Source: JBOFSQ01 sp051651625
GTDB taxonomy: Bacteria > Planctomycetota > Planctomycetia > Pirellulales > Thermoguttaceae
Length of the DNA stretch: 64,000 nt
Assembly: GCA_051651625.1 (NCBI GenBank)
Contig: JBOFSQ010000022.1
Span: forward strand, 1 to 64,000
Direction: 5' to 3'
Numbering within the stretch: position 1 is the first letter of the stretch; each line of letters starts with the position of its first letter. Below are positions 8,687 to 18,354 of the stretch, piece after piece. The position numbers and the translations under genes are program-made. A model generated the notes under the pieces. It ran no database searches. It had not been told where the DNA came from and worked only from the letters and a program-made list of their open reading frames with translations.

Positions 8687-8716
8687 CAATCAGAACGCGA
8701 AGCGTAAGCGAGTGCC
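8687..8716 (+). repeat. GAAGCGTAAGCGAGTGCC repeat
   Basis: One forward copy (AATCAGAACGCGAAGCG then TAAGCGAGTGCC) lies in the 136-bp convergent gap between the kinase remnant and the minus-strand secreted protein. A GCAGGAATGACGAAAC unit of another dispersed family follows at 8772-8790. Confidence 0.8.
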
Positions 8717-8806
8717 ACGAAGGCGTGGTCGGTCGCTAGTGATCAGCACGTTTGATTTGGATTCTGCCCGCGCAGGAATGACGAAACAAACCGTGAACGC
8801 TTACCA

Positions 8807-11557
8807 TCATTCAATCGTAATTTGGTCGCGTCCGCTGCCGGAGCCGATGGCGTCGATTACGTCGCGGCCTTTGTGGAGAAGCTGGTACTTCAGCCCCGCC
8901 GGTACGCCGATCACCTCAACACCGCTGGTCGTCCACTGCACCGGAAACGGAGAGACGAGCGATTCGGGACGTTCGCGTCCGAGCAGAATCGAAAGCGTAA
9001 CCGGCAACCGTTCGCACCGCATTCGCTCTTGCGCTAGGTCGGCTGGATTGATCGCCAGCGTCGATGCACGCTCCGTCTCAAGGTCAACGTATTCAGGGAC
9101 GCAACCGACATACGGCCCCCCAACAAATTGCATCTTCTCCGCCGTTGCGACGATACCGCAGGCGATCTGTCGCCAGTCGAGCGTCGTGTCGTGTTCGGCG
9201 AGGTCGAGAAGCGCGTCGGCGTAGGCCAGCCCAGCCTGCGGCCTCGCAACGCCAAACCAAATCGGAAACTTTCGATCTGTCGCGCCGAGCATCGGAACTG
9301 TCGCATAATTTGTGATAGCACTTTCGCCGTCTCGCAAATAGACAAACGTCAAGCCGTGAAGTGCAAAACGTACCGCCGCTTCCAAATAGTCGTCGCGTTT
9401 TGAACGGCGATAAGCCGCAGTGAATAGACGACAGAGCGACGCCGCCGAAAGAATGTCGGGCGTGTGAAGCGTCGTCTCGCGGTAAAACCCGCCGCGTGGA
9501 ATCGGTACGTCCTTGAGAGCCGCAAGCCCCTGATCGACTCGCATCGAGAGCCACTGGTCGTTCGTCACCAAAACTTGCGTCATCATCTCGCCGAGTCGCA
9601 TCGCGTCGTAACCAATAGACGACGACGCCGATTCGACATCTGGGAACCGTGTACGATAAAGGAAAACGCCATCGGGCGACTCGTTTTTGAGATCGGCAAT
9701 AAGCCCCTGCACGAGCCGCAACTGCGAATCGCGCCACTCCGCCGCACGCGCCGTGACAAAATAAATCGACTCGTTCCCGATGTCGCCGCCGCCGTGCTCT
9801 ATCGCCGCAACCTTCGGAACGACGCCGCCCAGCCGCCACGCCATCGACAGAAAATCTGCACTCGCCGCCTTCGCCTCGCCCTCGGCACTCGAATAACTCC
9901 ACGAAGCGTTGTCGAGTCCAACGAGTCGTTCCATTCCGGTGCGACACAGTTCTCGCTCTTCGTCCCACGTTCGCGGAGTTGTTGTTTTTGATGGCGTTTG
10001 CGGCGGCAAACCACGCTCCGAAACGTACCACTTCACCGCATCCGCTATCGGGTCAACAGTGTTAGACGCAGCGGCGTCTTGAACACGAAACGTGAGCGTC
10101 ATCGGTTTTGACGCGATGTGATCGCTGGCGAGTGAGACGGCGTGCGCGAGACGGTCTTCAACAAAATCTGGCGACGAGAACGACGGCTGAAGTGTGAGGT
10201 CGTTCCACGCGAGAGTTATTGTGGCGGAGTCGGAAGCGAGTGCGGCCAGCGGCATCGTAATCCACGCCGGACGCGGGTCGCGGCGACGCTGCTTCGGCGG
10301 CTCGATGTCGATGGGCGACGAACTCACGTCGCCCGCCGCGAGTGCTTCCACACCCGCAAGCATCCCGCGCTGGAGCGGCCCGAAGAGACGAAGACGCGGA
10401 CCGACAACGAGCGGTGCTGTTGTTCGCGTATCGAATCCGGCGTCGGTCTGCGTTTGGAGTGAAACGGAGACGCGGCCAGCTTCGTCGGTTTGCAAGTCGA
10501 GCTTGAGTTGTGGCGACGTGAGCGAGAGTGTTGTAACGCCAGCACTCGATTGCGGCGCGCGGGCGGTGAACGTACAAACTTCGTTGTCCAAAGTTGCGAG
10601 CGGTGCGAGTACCGCGACGGTCGTACCGAGCCGCTGGAGTCGCGCTGCGGTTCCGTCTTGTGCAACTTCGAGGGTGAAGAGCGGTTCTTCGTTGCCACCT
10701 TCGGCACGAATTGCCAGTGCGCCGACAGGAAGCGAAGTCCACTGCACACCGGCATCGTCGTAGAATGCGACGGTGAACGTAATCGGCGGATGATCGATTG
10801 GCCGGAGTGCAAGTGAAGCGGTACGGAGTGCGCCGACCCGTTTTGTTGGCACCTGCATCGTGACAACTTTTTCAGGCAAGAGCGTGATCGACTGTTTGAG
10901 GTCTGCCGGTTCAAACGTCACCGAAGTTGGGCTGATGTTTGTGAGCGTGAGTCGTGCGCGACCGAGCGGGTCGGGCGTAGGGGACGATTCTGGCCAAGGT
11001 GCTGGCACCGCACGCACCAAAAACAGCGGCGGTACAGTGGCGGTGGTGAGAGTTCCGGTACCGAAGTCCCAAGTCCCGTTTGGCGCGGTGAGCTTGATCG
11101 AAATACCGTAAAGCACGCCAAAAACTGGTATCGTAATCGGGTACGAATGCCACTGCCCGTCGGCGATGAGCGGGACGACGATTTGTTTGTCGTCGCTGCG
11201 GCGGGGCGACTGTTTCGTCACCCACTGCACGACGGCGTTTGAGGCTGTTCGCGTGCGAAAACGGAGTGAGACATCGACTTGTCCGCACGTCTTTTCAAAT
11301 CGTCGGAAGAATCGCGGTTCCTCGCCGGTAGCGGTAATCGCAACCGATTCGCGCCCGACAACGACGCGGCATCCGCGTTCGGGTTGCCACTCGGAAAGCG
11401 TCTCGTTCCCTGATGCAAACGAGTCCGGCGTCGGTGATGACGTTGTTGACGACGGCGTGTCCTGCCCCCGAACGCCACACACCATCACCGTTGCCGCAAA
11501 TATCGCGGCAAGTAGCGAGTAGCGAGTAGCGGTGGGTGAGTGGTGAGTCGAGTTCAT
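8807..11557 (-). CDS. Large secreted protein, possible six-hairpin glycosidase-like C-terminus
   Basis: This 916-residue product begins with a signal peptide (MNSTHHSPT, then LLAAIFAATVMVCGVRGQ). The frame is open further upstream through the palindromic repeat, but the ATG at 11557 is the first that gives an export signal. Residues of about 40-500 are beta-rich and of unknown family. The last 350 residues are helical with repeated aromatic and Gly-rich turns (RGGFYRETTLHTPDILSAASLCRLF, FGVARPQAGLAYADALLDL), resembling alpha/alpha-toroid enzymes that act on polysaccharides. That resemblance is an inference without a diagnostic catalytic motif. A role in polysaccharide handling would fit the neighbouring exosortase and chain-length genes. 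Confidence 0.6.
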   Translation of the reverse strand: MNSTHHSPTATRYSLLAAIFAATVMVCGVRGQDTPSSTTSSPTPDSFASGNETLSEWQPERGCRVVVGRESVAITATGEEPRFFRRFEKTCGQVDVSLRFRTRTASNAVVQWVTKQSPRRSDDKQIVVPLIADGQWHSYPITIPVFGVLYGISIKLTAPNGTWDFGTGTLTTATVPPLFLVRAVPAPWPESSPTPDPLGRARLTLTNISPTSVTFEPADLKQSITLLPEKVVTMQVPTKRVGALRTASLALRPIDHPPITFTVAFYDDAGVQWTSLPVGALAIRAEGGNEEPLFTLEVAQDGTAARLQRLGTTVAVLAPLATLDNEVCTFTARAPQSSAGVTTLSLTSPQLKLDLQTDEAGRVSVSLQTQTDAGFDTRTTAPLVVGPRLRLFGPLQRGMLAGVEALAAGDVSSSPIDIEPPKQRRRDPRPAWITMPLAALASDSATITLAWNDLTLQPSFSSPDFVEDRLAHAVSLASDHIASKPMTLTFRVQDAAASNTVDPIADAVKWYVSERGLPPQTPSKTTTPRTWDEERELCRTGMERLVGLDNASWSYSSAEGEAKAASADFLSMAWRLGGVVPKVAAIEHGGGDIGNESIYFVTARAAEWRDSQLRLVQGLIADLKNESPDGVFLYRTRFPDVESASSSIGYDAMRLGEMMTQVLVTNDQWLSMRVDQGLAALKDVPIPRGGFYRETTLHTPDILSAASLCRLFTAAYRRSKRDDYLEAAVRFALHGLTFVYLRDGESAITNYATVPMLGATDRKFPIWFGVARPQAGLAYADALLDLAEHDTTLDWRQIACGIVATAEKMQFVGGPYVGCVPEYVDLETERASTLAINPADLAQERMRCERLPVTLSILLGRERPESLVSPFPVQWTTSGVEVIGVPAGLKYQLLHKGRDVIDAIGSGSGRDQITIE

Positions 11558-11582
11558 GCCGTCATTCTCGATTCCGCAGGAA

Positions 11583-11694
11583 TAGACTTTTTCGGAAACT
11601 TGCACCCGCACAGCGGTTCGGCATAGCCGAACCCTCCAGACGCCTGCGGCGTATGACAACTGGAGGGTTCGGCTATGCCAAACCTGAACTACTC
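11583..11694. repeat. Nested palindromic element, copy C (abuts a stop codon)
   Basis: The left end reads TAGACTTTTTCGGAAAC, followed by the two facing GGTTCGGC cores; the right core is TTCGGCTATGCCAAACC with one changed base. The right end is of the GAACTACT type and runs into the 3' end of the chain-length/kinase gene, whose TAG stop (complement of 11689-11691) falls inside the element-like end sequence. Confidence 0.85.
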
Positions 11695-13935
11695 ACTGTG
11701 TTGCAGCAGGTGGGCGAGGCGAACTTGTTCTAGGCGGTCAGAGAAACCGCCATCGCGTCCAGACATCTGGTAGTATGGAATATCTTTGACGACAATCCCT
11801 TCGACGTGACTCCCCGTTCGCACCAGCTTGCGGTATACATCGTCCATCGCCGCGACAACCGTTTCACCCTGCCGAACGCAGAGCAATACCGAATCAACCG
11901 CCGACGCCATCAGCAACGACTCCGCTGCGTTCGCCACCGGCGGCAAGACCACCAAAGTAAACTCAAAACGGTTTGCAAGCGTCTGCAAAAGTTCGTTGAA
12001 ACGACCGTCACCGAGAATCTCATACGGCGAACTGTCCAAGACACCCGCCGAGAGAAGATAGAGGTTTGGCTCGTTCTCGTCCATCGTGATCGCCTCGCCG
12101 ACTTTGTTCCGAAATGCGAGAATATCGGCCAGCCCGATCCCCGGATCGTCGTTGCCGAAGAGGCGATGGAGTCGCCCGACACGCATGTCGCCGTCAATGA
12201 GTAGTACCGAACCGCCTCGCATCTGCGCCATCGCAACCGCAATTTGTATGGCGAGAAATGTTTTGCCATCGTCGCCATTGACACTCGCTACCGCCATCGA
12301 GCGACAATGCCGAAACTTGTCGGAAAGAAGCAGGTGCGTACACCACCCCTGAACACTTTCACGGTACCGCGCGAGGCGATGACGAAATGTGCTGCCGTGA
12401 ATCCACGCCACGGGCGGTTCCATAATTTCGCCAATGAGAATCGTTGGCATAGCCTCACGAATCTGCGAGACGTGATACAAACGCGGCTTGAGACGCTCAA
12501 CGACTACTGCAAGCAGGAACGGCCCGCAAAAACACGCAAACGCCGCCATCGCCGTCAGGGCGATCTTCTTCTTGTATTCAGCCGTCTTCGGGATTGCCGC
12601 CGAACGTCGCAAGTGAACGCGGTTCGGGGCCGACATCTCCGTTTGCAATTCCGTCTCGCGTTTACTCAAGAGGTCGAGTGTTGTGTTCGTTCGCGCGAGC
12701 AACGCCTGCTGGAAAGAGACATCGACGATCTCGCCGACACCTTCACGATTGTCGCTGACAATCTTCTGCTGTTTTTTTCGGAGCACGTCAACGAGAATTC
12801 GCTGGGCGTCGAGCGCAACCTTTTTGCCCATCGACTTCTCTTCATAACTCTGCTTGAGTCGGGCGGCGATCTCCATTTTCTTTGTCGAACCGACCTCGCC
12901 GAGATACTTCGTTATGTCGGCGTCAACGATGGCGATCTGCTCGTCGTATCGCCGCAGCGAGACATCGTTGTCACCGACCCGCGTCGCCTGCGACTGACGC
13001 CGCTCCTGAAGCTGCTGCTTGTTGGTAAGGAGCTGGTTGTAGTATGGGTCGCGGAGAATCTCACCCGACAGCATCCCTTCGGTGATGTCGATGTCGCCGG
13101 AGAGCGTGTTTTGCAGAGCTTGATATTCCGCCGTCAGACTCTCAAGCTGGGCCTCGGCGATGTAGAGGTCACGCTGGAGCGACGCCTCCATCGTCATCTC
13201 GTGTTCTTTGCCTTGTCCACCGGTCGCCATTGTCCCTTTGGAGACAGCCTTGTCCATCTTTTCACGAATCTCGCGCTGAAGCAGGTCGGCGGTTAACTTT
13301 TGGTCGGTGATCGACTTGCGAATGTTGCGGAGCTTGTCGTTCATCACCGCCTCATCGCCTTCGGACAAATACCGGAAGTAGGCGTTGACAATCGCGTTGG
13401 CGACGGACTGTGCTTCACGGCTGTCGCTGTGAAGGAATGTGACATTGATCAGTTCAGACTTCGGTTGGCGATTTACCGAGAGCCGTTGTGAAATCCAAGC
13501 GGCGGGGTCTTTTTGGCGGGCGATGTCGGGGATTTGTGCAACGTCGGCCTGTTCCAGAGCCTTTTCGATGATCACCGGACTTTGCAGAAATAGTATCTGC
13601 GTATTTACAAACGCATCGTATTCACCCGACGATCCGCGATCTTCATTAAAGACGTAATACTGCTTGACTGTATCGACTTGCAGAATTGCGGTTGCGGCAT
13701 AAGGCGCGGGGTAAAACATGAGCAGAAGCGTGACGACAATCGCAGCCAGAACCGCCCCGACTGGCAGTGCCCATCGCCAGTGGCGAAAGAGACCACTCAT
13801 AATCAGAAGCGCAAGTATCTGCGGTCGCAACTTGGCCGACTCGACCAGTTCAAGCAGCTCCGGTGCCGCATCGGGTTGAGCGGGCAAGTTTTGCGGAGTT
13901 GATGGCAATGGAGGGGTTGTCGGAGAAATACTCAT
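11689..13935 (-). CDS. Wzc/GumC-like chain-length determinant with degenerate tyrosine-autokinase domain
   Basis: The 748-residue inner-membrane protein has a cytoplasmic N-terminus, a membrane segment near 58-78 and a Wzz-type periplasmic domain (LQVDTVKQYYVF, then long coiled coil to about 420). A second membrane segment lies near 460-480, followed by a C-terminal ATPase domain. Such proteins control polymerisation and export of exopolysaccharide. The nucleotide site is abnormal. The Walker A region reads ASVNGDDGKTFLA (about 546-558) without the usual proline or second glycine. Walker A' (LLIDGDMR) is present. The Walker B equivalent reads TLVVLPPV where BY-kinases have IIDTPP, so the Asp is missing. 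There is no C-terminal tyrosine cluster beyond one YY pair. Its start overlaps the exosortase stop by four bases (ATGA), implying translational coupling. Confidence 0.85.
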   Translation of the reverse strand: MSISPTTPPLPSTPQNLPAQPDAAPELLELVESAKLRPQILALLIMSGLFRHWRWALPVGAVLAAIVVTLLLMFYPAPYAATAILQVDTVKQYYVFNEDRGSSGEYDAFVNTQILFLQSPVIIEKALEQADVAQIPDIARQKDPAAWISQRLSVNRQPKSELINVTFLHSDSREAQSVANAIVNAYFRYLSEGDEAVMNDKLRNIRKSITDQKLTADLLQREIREKMDKAVSKGTMATGGQGKEHEMTMEASLQRDLYIAEAQLESLTAEYQALQNTLSGDIDITEGMLSGEILRDPYYNQLLTNKQQLQERRQSQATRVGDNDVSLRRYDEQIAIVDADITKYLGEVGSTKKMEIAARLKQSYEEKSMGKKVALDAQRILVDVLRKKQQKIVSDNREGVGEIVDVSFQQALLARTNTTLDLLSKRETELQTEMSAPNRVHLRRSAAIPKTAEYKKKIALTAMAAFACFCGPFLLAVVVERLKPRLYHVSQIREAMPTILIGEIMEPPVAWIHGSTFRHRLARYRESVQGWCTHLLLSDKFRHCRSMAVASVNGDDGKTFLAIQIAVAMAQMRGGSVLLIDGDMRVGRLHRLFGNDDPGIGLADILAFRNKVGEAITMDENEPNLYLLSAGVLDSSPYEILGDGRFNELLQTLANRFEFTLVVLPPVANAAESLLMASAVDSVLLCVRQGETVVAAMDDVYRKLVRTGSHVEGIVVKDIPYYQMSGRDGGFSDRLEQVRLAHLLQHSE

Positions 13936-15161
13936 GACGCATGTGGTTTAACGGCAAGCGGAATAGTGACAGCACGGAACACTTGCCCAATATAGGCTAT
14001 GAATCCAAAGAAGACAACAAATGCAAAGAGAGACATCACGATTCCAGCGATGTAATCGGCACCGCCACCGACGCTGCGCGATGTCCCAACAATCGCCACC
14101 ACCAGTCCGGGGGCGTGTGTAACGAGTATGGCCGTCAAGGCGATGCGACATGCGTTGACAAAGAGTGCTATCGGAGCGACGGCGACCAATATCACGATGT
14201 TCTGCCACCACGGACGACGCAGCAGCAGAATCACTGCCACCGCCACTGCGGCGATTCCGATAGCCAGCCGCAGACCACTGCAAGCGTCGGCGACACCGAT
14301 CTCTTCACCGCCGATACGGATGATGCGATTTATTTGCACCGCCGGTTCACCCAAGAAGTGGAGAATAGCCGCCGCAAACGTCGCGGCAACGTCTTGCAGT
14401 CGCTGGCGAAACGCCACTTCAAATGCATAAGGAAGCGGGATCATGAAGACGAGAAACGACAGCGGAGGGAGTGCCCAGCGAAACACCCGCGTCCCATACA
14501 TAAACCAAACGACGCCGAGAACCCACGGAAAAATCGACCAGTTCTCAATCGACTCGTTGTAGTTCCAGACGCCGAAATATCGCATCGCCAGCGCAATGAG
14601 CAGAGGCGACAACCCAACCCAAGCAACGGTCTTGCAAGTCCCCGGATAAGTGTCACGCCGCAAGTATAGGAACAGCACCGTCATCGGTACGACCAAGATG
14701 CCGTGTGAATAGTCGGCGACGTGTATCCACTTTTCCAAAAACGTACCTAGAGTCGGCGCGTAGGCCCAAACACCAACCAACAAGACGACCACAAGGGCGA
14801 TCAGTCGTCGCCACTCGAACGTCGCGTCTATCGGTGCGCGATACACGGTCGTCGGCTGTGTTGTGTACGATGCTGCTGACGACGGCGGTGCCGTTCGGTG
14901 GTTTGTGGCGTGTGGACTCGGTGCCGCCGCTGACGGTGTTACCGGTGGTGTGTACGCGGGTGCTGGTGTTGGCGTCGCTGTCTGCGGCGCAGCGTGGGCG
15001 ACACCGGCGACGCCTTCGTTTACATTCGTCAGACTACTGTCTGGCTGAAACCGCGCACGACGCACGACGCTGTGCGTCCACGGATGGACATCCAATCCGT
15101 GCGAAACGCCGCGACGAAACGGAAGAAGCGAAGTTAGAGATACGGGTGTGGTGTGTTTCAT
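13932..15161 (-). CDS. Exosortase/EpsH-family membrane transpeptidase, long N-terminal extension
   Basis: The 409-residue polytopic protein has a Pro/Thr/Ala-rich soluble extension of about 115 residues followed by a membrane domain of the exosortase family. The conserved nucleophile motif ADACSGLR is near residue 291 and the Arg motif NACRIAL near 335. Exosortases process PEP-CTERM-type sorting signals and are usually linked to exopolysaccharide loci, as here. In the last conserved helix, where related proteins have His before an AG or YG turn, this protein reads GGGADYIAG, so the third catalytic residue appears replaced. No PEP-CTERM substrate was seen in the window. A good promoter (TTGTCA, 16 bp, TATACT) lies about 45 bases upstream. 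Confidence 0.85.
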   Translation of the reverse strand: MKHTTPVSLTSLLPFRRGVSHGLDVHPWTHSVVRRARFQPDSSLTNVNEGVAGVAHAAPQTATPTPAPAYTPPVTPSAAAPSPHATNHRTAPPSSAASYTTQPTTVYRAPIDATFEWRRLIALVVVLLVGVWAYAPTLGTFLEKWIHVADYSHGILVVPMTVLFLYLRRDTYPGTCKTVAWVGLSPLLIALAMRYFGVWNYNESIENWSIFPWVLGVVWFMYGTRVFRWALPPLSFLVFMIPLPYAFEVAFRQRLQDVAATFAAAILHFLGEPAVQINRIIRIGGEEIGVADACSGLRLAIGIAAVAVAVILLLRRPWWQNIVILVAVAPIALFVNACRIALTAILVTHAPGLVVAIVGTSRSVGGGADYIAGIVMSLFAFVVFFGFIAYIGQVFRAVTIPLAVKPHAS

Positions 15162-15206
15162 CTGAACTGGTCACAAACGAGGGGAAATGAACCGACAACT
15201 CCCCCC

Positions 15207-15234
15207 AGTATACCCGCATTGATAAGAGTGACAA
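15207..15234 (-). promoter_or_regulatory. Candidate promoter of the exosortase/chain-length operon
   Basis: On the minus strand, TTGTCA (15229-15234) and TATACT (15207-15212) are separated by 16 bases. This places a start site about 40 bases before the exosortase ATG at 15161. The same architecture occurs upstream of the cupin gene. Confidence 0.45.
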
Positions 15235-15264
15235 GGGAATACATCCCGCGCGGTTCACCGCACC

Positions 15265-15487
15265 CAGTCCTCTAACAAGTTTTTGATGCGCCTCACACGA
15301 AGGCACGAAGAAAAAATTTTAACGCGGAAAACATCGAAGGACGGAAAGACGCCGAAGTTCAGAGTTTTGCGTATTCTGTTTTTCCGCGTGTTCCGCGTTC
15401 TCTCATATTCGTGTACTTCGTGTGAGAAAAAAGAACTACCTGTGGATTACAAATCGTGGACGATTGGCAAAACTTGTTAGCGGCCTG
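15265..15487. repeat. MITE-like 223-bp element with CTAACAAGTTT terminal inverted repeats
   Basis: The left end CAGTCCTCTAACAAGTTTTT pairs with the right end, whose complement is CAGGCCGCTAACAAGTTTTG. The interior holds a motif-rich block (CACACGAAGGCACGAAG, AACGCGGAAAA, GGACGGAAAGACGCCGAAG, then TTTTTCCGCGTGTTCCGCG and ACTTCGTGTGAGAAAA) that is itself an imperfect inverted repeat. It recurs in opposite orientation at 39531-39690. No coding capacity is apparent. It occupies most of the gap between the divergent exosortase and adhE genes. Confidence 0.75.
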
Positions 15488-15517
15488 CCGTTTGGAGTAT
15501 ATCTCACACTCCTCACC

Positions 15518-15545
15518 TTGAAGAAAGACGTGTCGATGGTAGAAT
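15518..15545 (+). promoter_or_regulatory. Candidate promoter of adhE
   Basis: TTGAAG (15518-15523) and TAGAAT (15540-15545) are separated by 16 bases and lie 57 bases before the adhE ATG. Confidence 0.45.
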
Positions 15546-15601
15546 TGGTCTCACAGTAGATTCTGTTTTGTCGCCACCAAACTCAACAAGGAGAACCGCA
15601 A

Positions 15602-18310
15602 ATGGCTACCAGCAAAGAAAATACCCCAAAACCAAACGATGCCAAACCAAAAACGGCGTCGCCAACAAACGTCACCGCCGCGAACGTCGCCGACGAAGTC
15701 GCCGAACTTGATCGCGTCATCGAACAAGTCCGAAAGGCGCAGCAAGAGTACGCAACGTTCTCGCAGAAGCAGGTCGATGACATCTTCCGCGCCGCCGCCG
15801 TCGCCGCTACCGAGGCACGTCTGCCGCTCGCAAAGATGGCGGTCGCCGAGTCGGGAATGGGCGTCGTCGAAGACAAGGTGATCAAAAATCACTTCGCCTC
15901 CGAATACGTCTACAACAAATACAAGAACGAAAAAACGTGCGGCGAAATCGAACACGACGAAGCGTTCGGGATCATCAAAGTCGCCGAACCTGTCGGGATC
16001 ATCGCCGGAATCGTGCCGACAACAAACCCGACGTCAACGGCGATCTTCAAGTCGCTCCTCACACTCAAAACGCGAAACGGAATCATCTTCAGTCCGCACC
16101 CGCGAGCGAAGAAGAGCACCGTCGCCGCCGCGAAAATTATTCTGGACGCCGCCGTCGCCGCCGGTGCGCCGGAACACATCATCGGTTGGATCGAAAACCC
16201 AACCGTCGCGCAGAGTCAACACTTGATGAGTCATCCCGCGATAGGAATGATTCTTGCGACGGGCGGCCCCGGAATGGTCAAGGCGGCGTATTCGAGCGGG
16301 ATTCCCGCACTCGGCGTCGGCCCCGGCAACACGCCGGCACTGATGGACGAGACGTGCGACATCCAAATGGCCGTCAGCAGCGTCATCCAAAGTAAGACGT
16401 TCGACAACGGAATGATCTGCGCGTCGGAGCAGTCGGTCGTCGTCGTCGATGCGATTTACGACGCCGTCAAGGCCGAGTTCATCAAGCGTGGTGCGATTGT
16501 TCTCACGCCGGAGCAGGCCGCGAAAGTTGCGGCGGTAATCGTCGTTGACGGAAAACTCAACGCCAACATCGTCGGTCAACGTGCCATCGACATCGCAAAA
16601 ATGGCGGGGATTCAAGTCCCCGACTACACGAAAGTTTTGATCGGCGAGACAAACGGCGTTGGCAAAGACTATCCGTTCAGCGTCGAAAAACTTTCGCCGG
16701 TGCTGGCGATGTACCGCGAGAAAGACTTCGACGCCGCACTCCAGCGTTCGCAAGAGCTGCTCGACTTCGGCGGCCTCGGTCACACGAGCGTTCTCTACAC
16801 AAATCCGAAGAACGATGACCGCATCAAAACTTTCGGCGAGAAGACGAAGACCGGACGCACGCTCATCAATATGCCAGCGAGTCAGGGTGCGATTGGCGAC
16901 GTTTTCAACTTCAAACTCGACCCGTCGCTCACACTCGGTTGCGGGACGTGGGGCGGAAATTCGACGACGCAAAACGTCGCGCCGCGTCACCTGCTCAACA
17001 TCAAAACGATTGCAGAACGGAGAGAAAATATGCTGTGGTTCCGCGTCCCCGAAAAGATTTACTTCAAGTTTGGTTGTATGCGTGAGGCACTCCGCGACCT
17101 GATCGATGCCGGTCGTCGCCGCGCGTTCATCGTTACAGACCGGTTCTTGCAAAACTCTGGAATGCTCCAAGGACTCACCGACTTTTTGGAAGAGAACGAG
17201 TTTTCGATAGAGACGTTCGCCGACGTCGAACCCGATCCCACACTCGGCACGGCCCGCAAAGGTTTCGAGCGGATGCAGGCGTTCAAGCCCGACACGATCA
17301 TCGCCATCGGCGGTGGTTCACCGATGGACGCCGCGAAAATTATGTGGCTCCTCTACGAACACCCCGACATCCAATTCGACGACATTGCGATGCGGTTTAT
17401 GGACATTCGCAAGCGCGTTTTCAAGTTTCCAAAACTCGGTGACAAGGCGACGCTCGTTGCCATCCCGACGACTTCTGGAACCGGCTCGGAAGTGACGCCG
17501 TTTGCCGTCATCACCGACGAGAAGACTGGTTTCAAGTATCCTCTTGCTGACTACGAGTTGACTCCCGACATTGCGATCATTGATCCGCAGTTCGTCTTGA
17601 AGATGCCGAAAAAACTTACGGCGCACAGCGGTATCGACGCGCTCGTTCACGCGGTTGAAGCGCGGGTGTCGATCATGGCGAGTGAATATACGAACGCACT
17701 TGCGAAAGAGTCGGCGCGGCTTCTGTTCAAGTATCTTCCGACGGCGTACTCCGCGCCCGACGACGAGAAGGCACGCGAAAAAGTTCACAGTGCGTCAACG
17801 ATTGCGGGGATGGCGTTTGCGAATGCGTTTCTCGGATTGTGTCACTCGATGGCACACAAACTCGGCGCGGCGTTTCACATCCCGCACGGTTTGGCGAACG
17901 CATTTCTCATCGGCCACGTCATCCGTTTCAACGGCACGAGCAAACCGACGCGGCAAGGGACGTTCTCGCAATACAAACACCCTGAAGCGAAAGAGCGTTA
18001 CGCCGACCTCGCCGACTTCCTCAATCTCACGTCGCCGAACATGACGCCGGAGCAGCGCGTTGAGGCACTCATTTCGGGGATCGACACAATGAAGAAAACG
18101 CTCGACATTCCGCTCTCGATTCAAGAGTACGGCATTCCCGAACGCGAGTTTCTCGACAAGCTCGACCAACTTTCGGAGAACGCTTTCGACGACCAGTGCA
18201 CGGGCGCGAACCCGCGTTATCCGTTCATTACGGAGATCAAAGAGCTGTATCTCAAGGCGTACTATGGGCAACGTGACGTTGCATCCCCCAGTGCTTCCGC
18301 ACGAACGTAA
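15602..18310 (+). CDS. adhE: Bifunctional acetaldehyde-CoA/alcohol dehydrogenase
   Basis: This 902-residue enzyme reduces acetyl-CoA to acetaldehyde and then ethanol, regenerating NAD+ during fermentation. The N-terminal aldehyde dehydrogenase half (about 35-480) has the nucleophile in GMICASEQ (Cys near 273). The C-terminal iron-dependent alcohol dehydrogenase half (about 490-890) has GGGSPMDAAK for NADH binding, TTSGTGSE, and the metal-binding His residues in HSGIDALVHAVEA and CHSMAHKLGAAFHIPHG. The length matches AdhE, plus a Lys/Thr-rich N-terminal tail of about 30 residues. AAGGAG at 15589-15594 is a good ribosome binding site. With HydG and the ADP-forming CoA ligase it supports a mixed ethanol/acetate/H2 fermentation. 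Confidence 0.97.
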   Translation: MATSKENTPKPNDAKPKTASPTNVTAANVADEVAELDRVIEQVRKAQQEYATFSQKQVDDIFRAAAVAATEARLPLAKMAVAESGMGVVEDKVIKNHFASEYVYNKYKNEKTCGEIEHDEAFGIIKVAEPVGIIAGIVPTTNPTSTAIFKSLLTLKTRNGIIFSPHPRAKKSTVAAAKIILDAAVAAGAPEHIIGWIENPTVAQSQHLMSHPAIGMILATGGPGMVKAAYSSGIPALGVGPGNTPALMDETCDIQMAVSSVIQSKTFDNGMICASEQSVVVVDAIYDAVKAEFIKRGAIVLTPEQAAKVAAVIVVDGKLNANIVGQRAIDIAKMAGIQVPDYTKVLIGETNGVGKDYPFSVEKLSPVLAMYREKDFDAALQRSQELLDFGGLGHTSVLYTNPKNDDRIKTFGEKTKTGRTLINMPASQGAIGDVFNFKLDPSLTLGCGTWGGNSTTQNVAPRHLLNIKTIAERRENMLWFRVPEKIYFKFGCMREALRDLIDAGRRRAFIVTDRFLQNSGMLQGLTDFLEENEFSIETFADVEPDPTLGTARKGFERMQAFKPDTIIAIGGGSPMDAAKIMWLLYEHPDIQFDDIAMRFMDIRKRVFKFPKLGDKATLVAIPTTSGTGSEVTPFAVITDEKTGFKYPLADYELTPDIAIIDPQFVLKMPKKLTAHSGIDALVHAVEARVSIMASEYTNALAKESARLLFKYLPTAYSAPDDEKAREKVHSASTIAGMAFANAFLGLCHSMAHKLGAAFHIPHGLANAFLIGHVIRFNGTSKPTRQGTFSQYKHPEAKERYADLADFLNLTSPNMTPEQRVEALISGIDTMKKTLDIPLSIQEYGIPEREFLDKLDQLSENAFDDQCTGANPRYPFITEIKELYLKAYYGQRDVASPSASART

Positions 18311-18354
18311 AAAGCCGCTCCCGTTGGTCGCTAGATTTGTGTAGGTGCGTGGCC

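Noticed and set aside
12244..13296. A 350-codon plus-strand frame opposite the chain-length/kinase gene
   Set aside because: It has no signal, membrane or domain features; the minus-strand gene has clear Wzz and ATPase features.
16034..17170. A 378-codon open frame antisense to adhE
   Set aside because: Its sequence is Arg/Asp/Val-rich without any motif, and adhE on the other strand is unambiguous.
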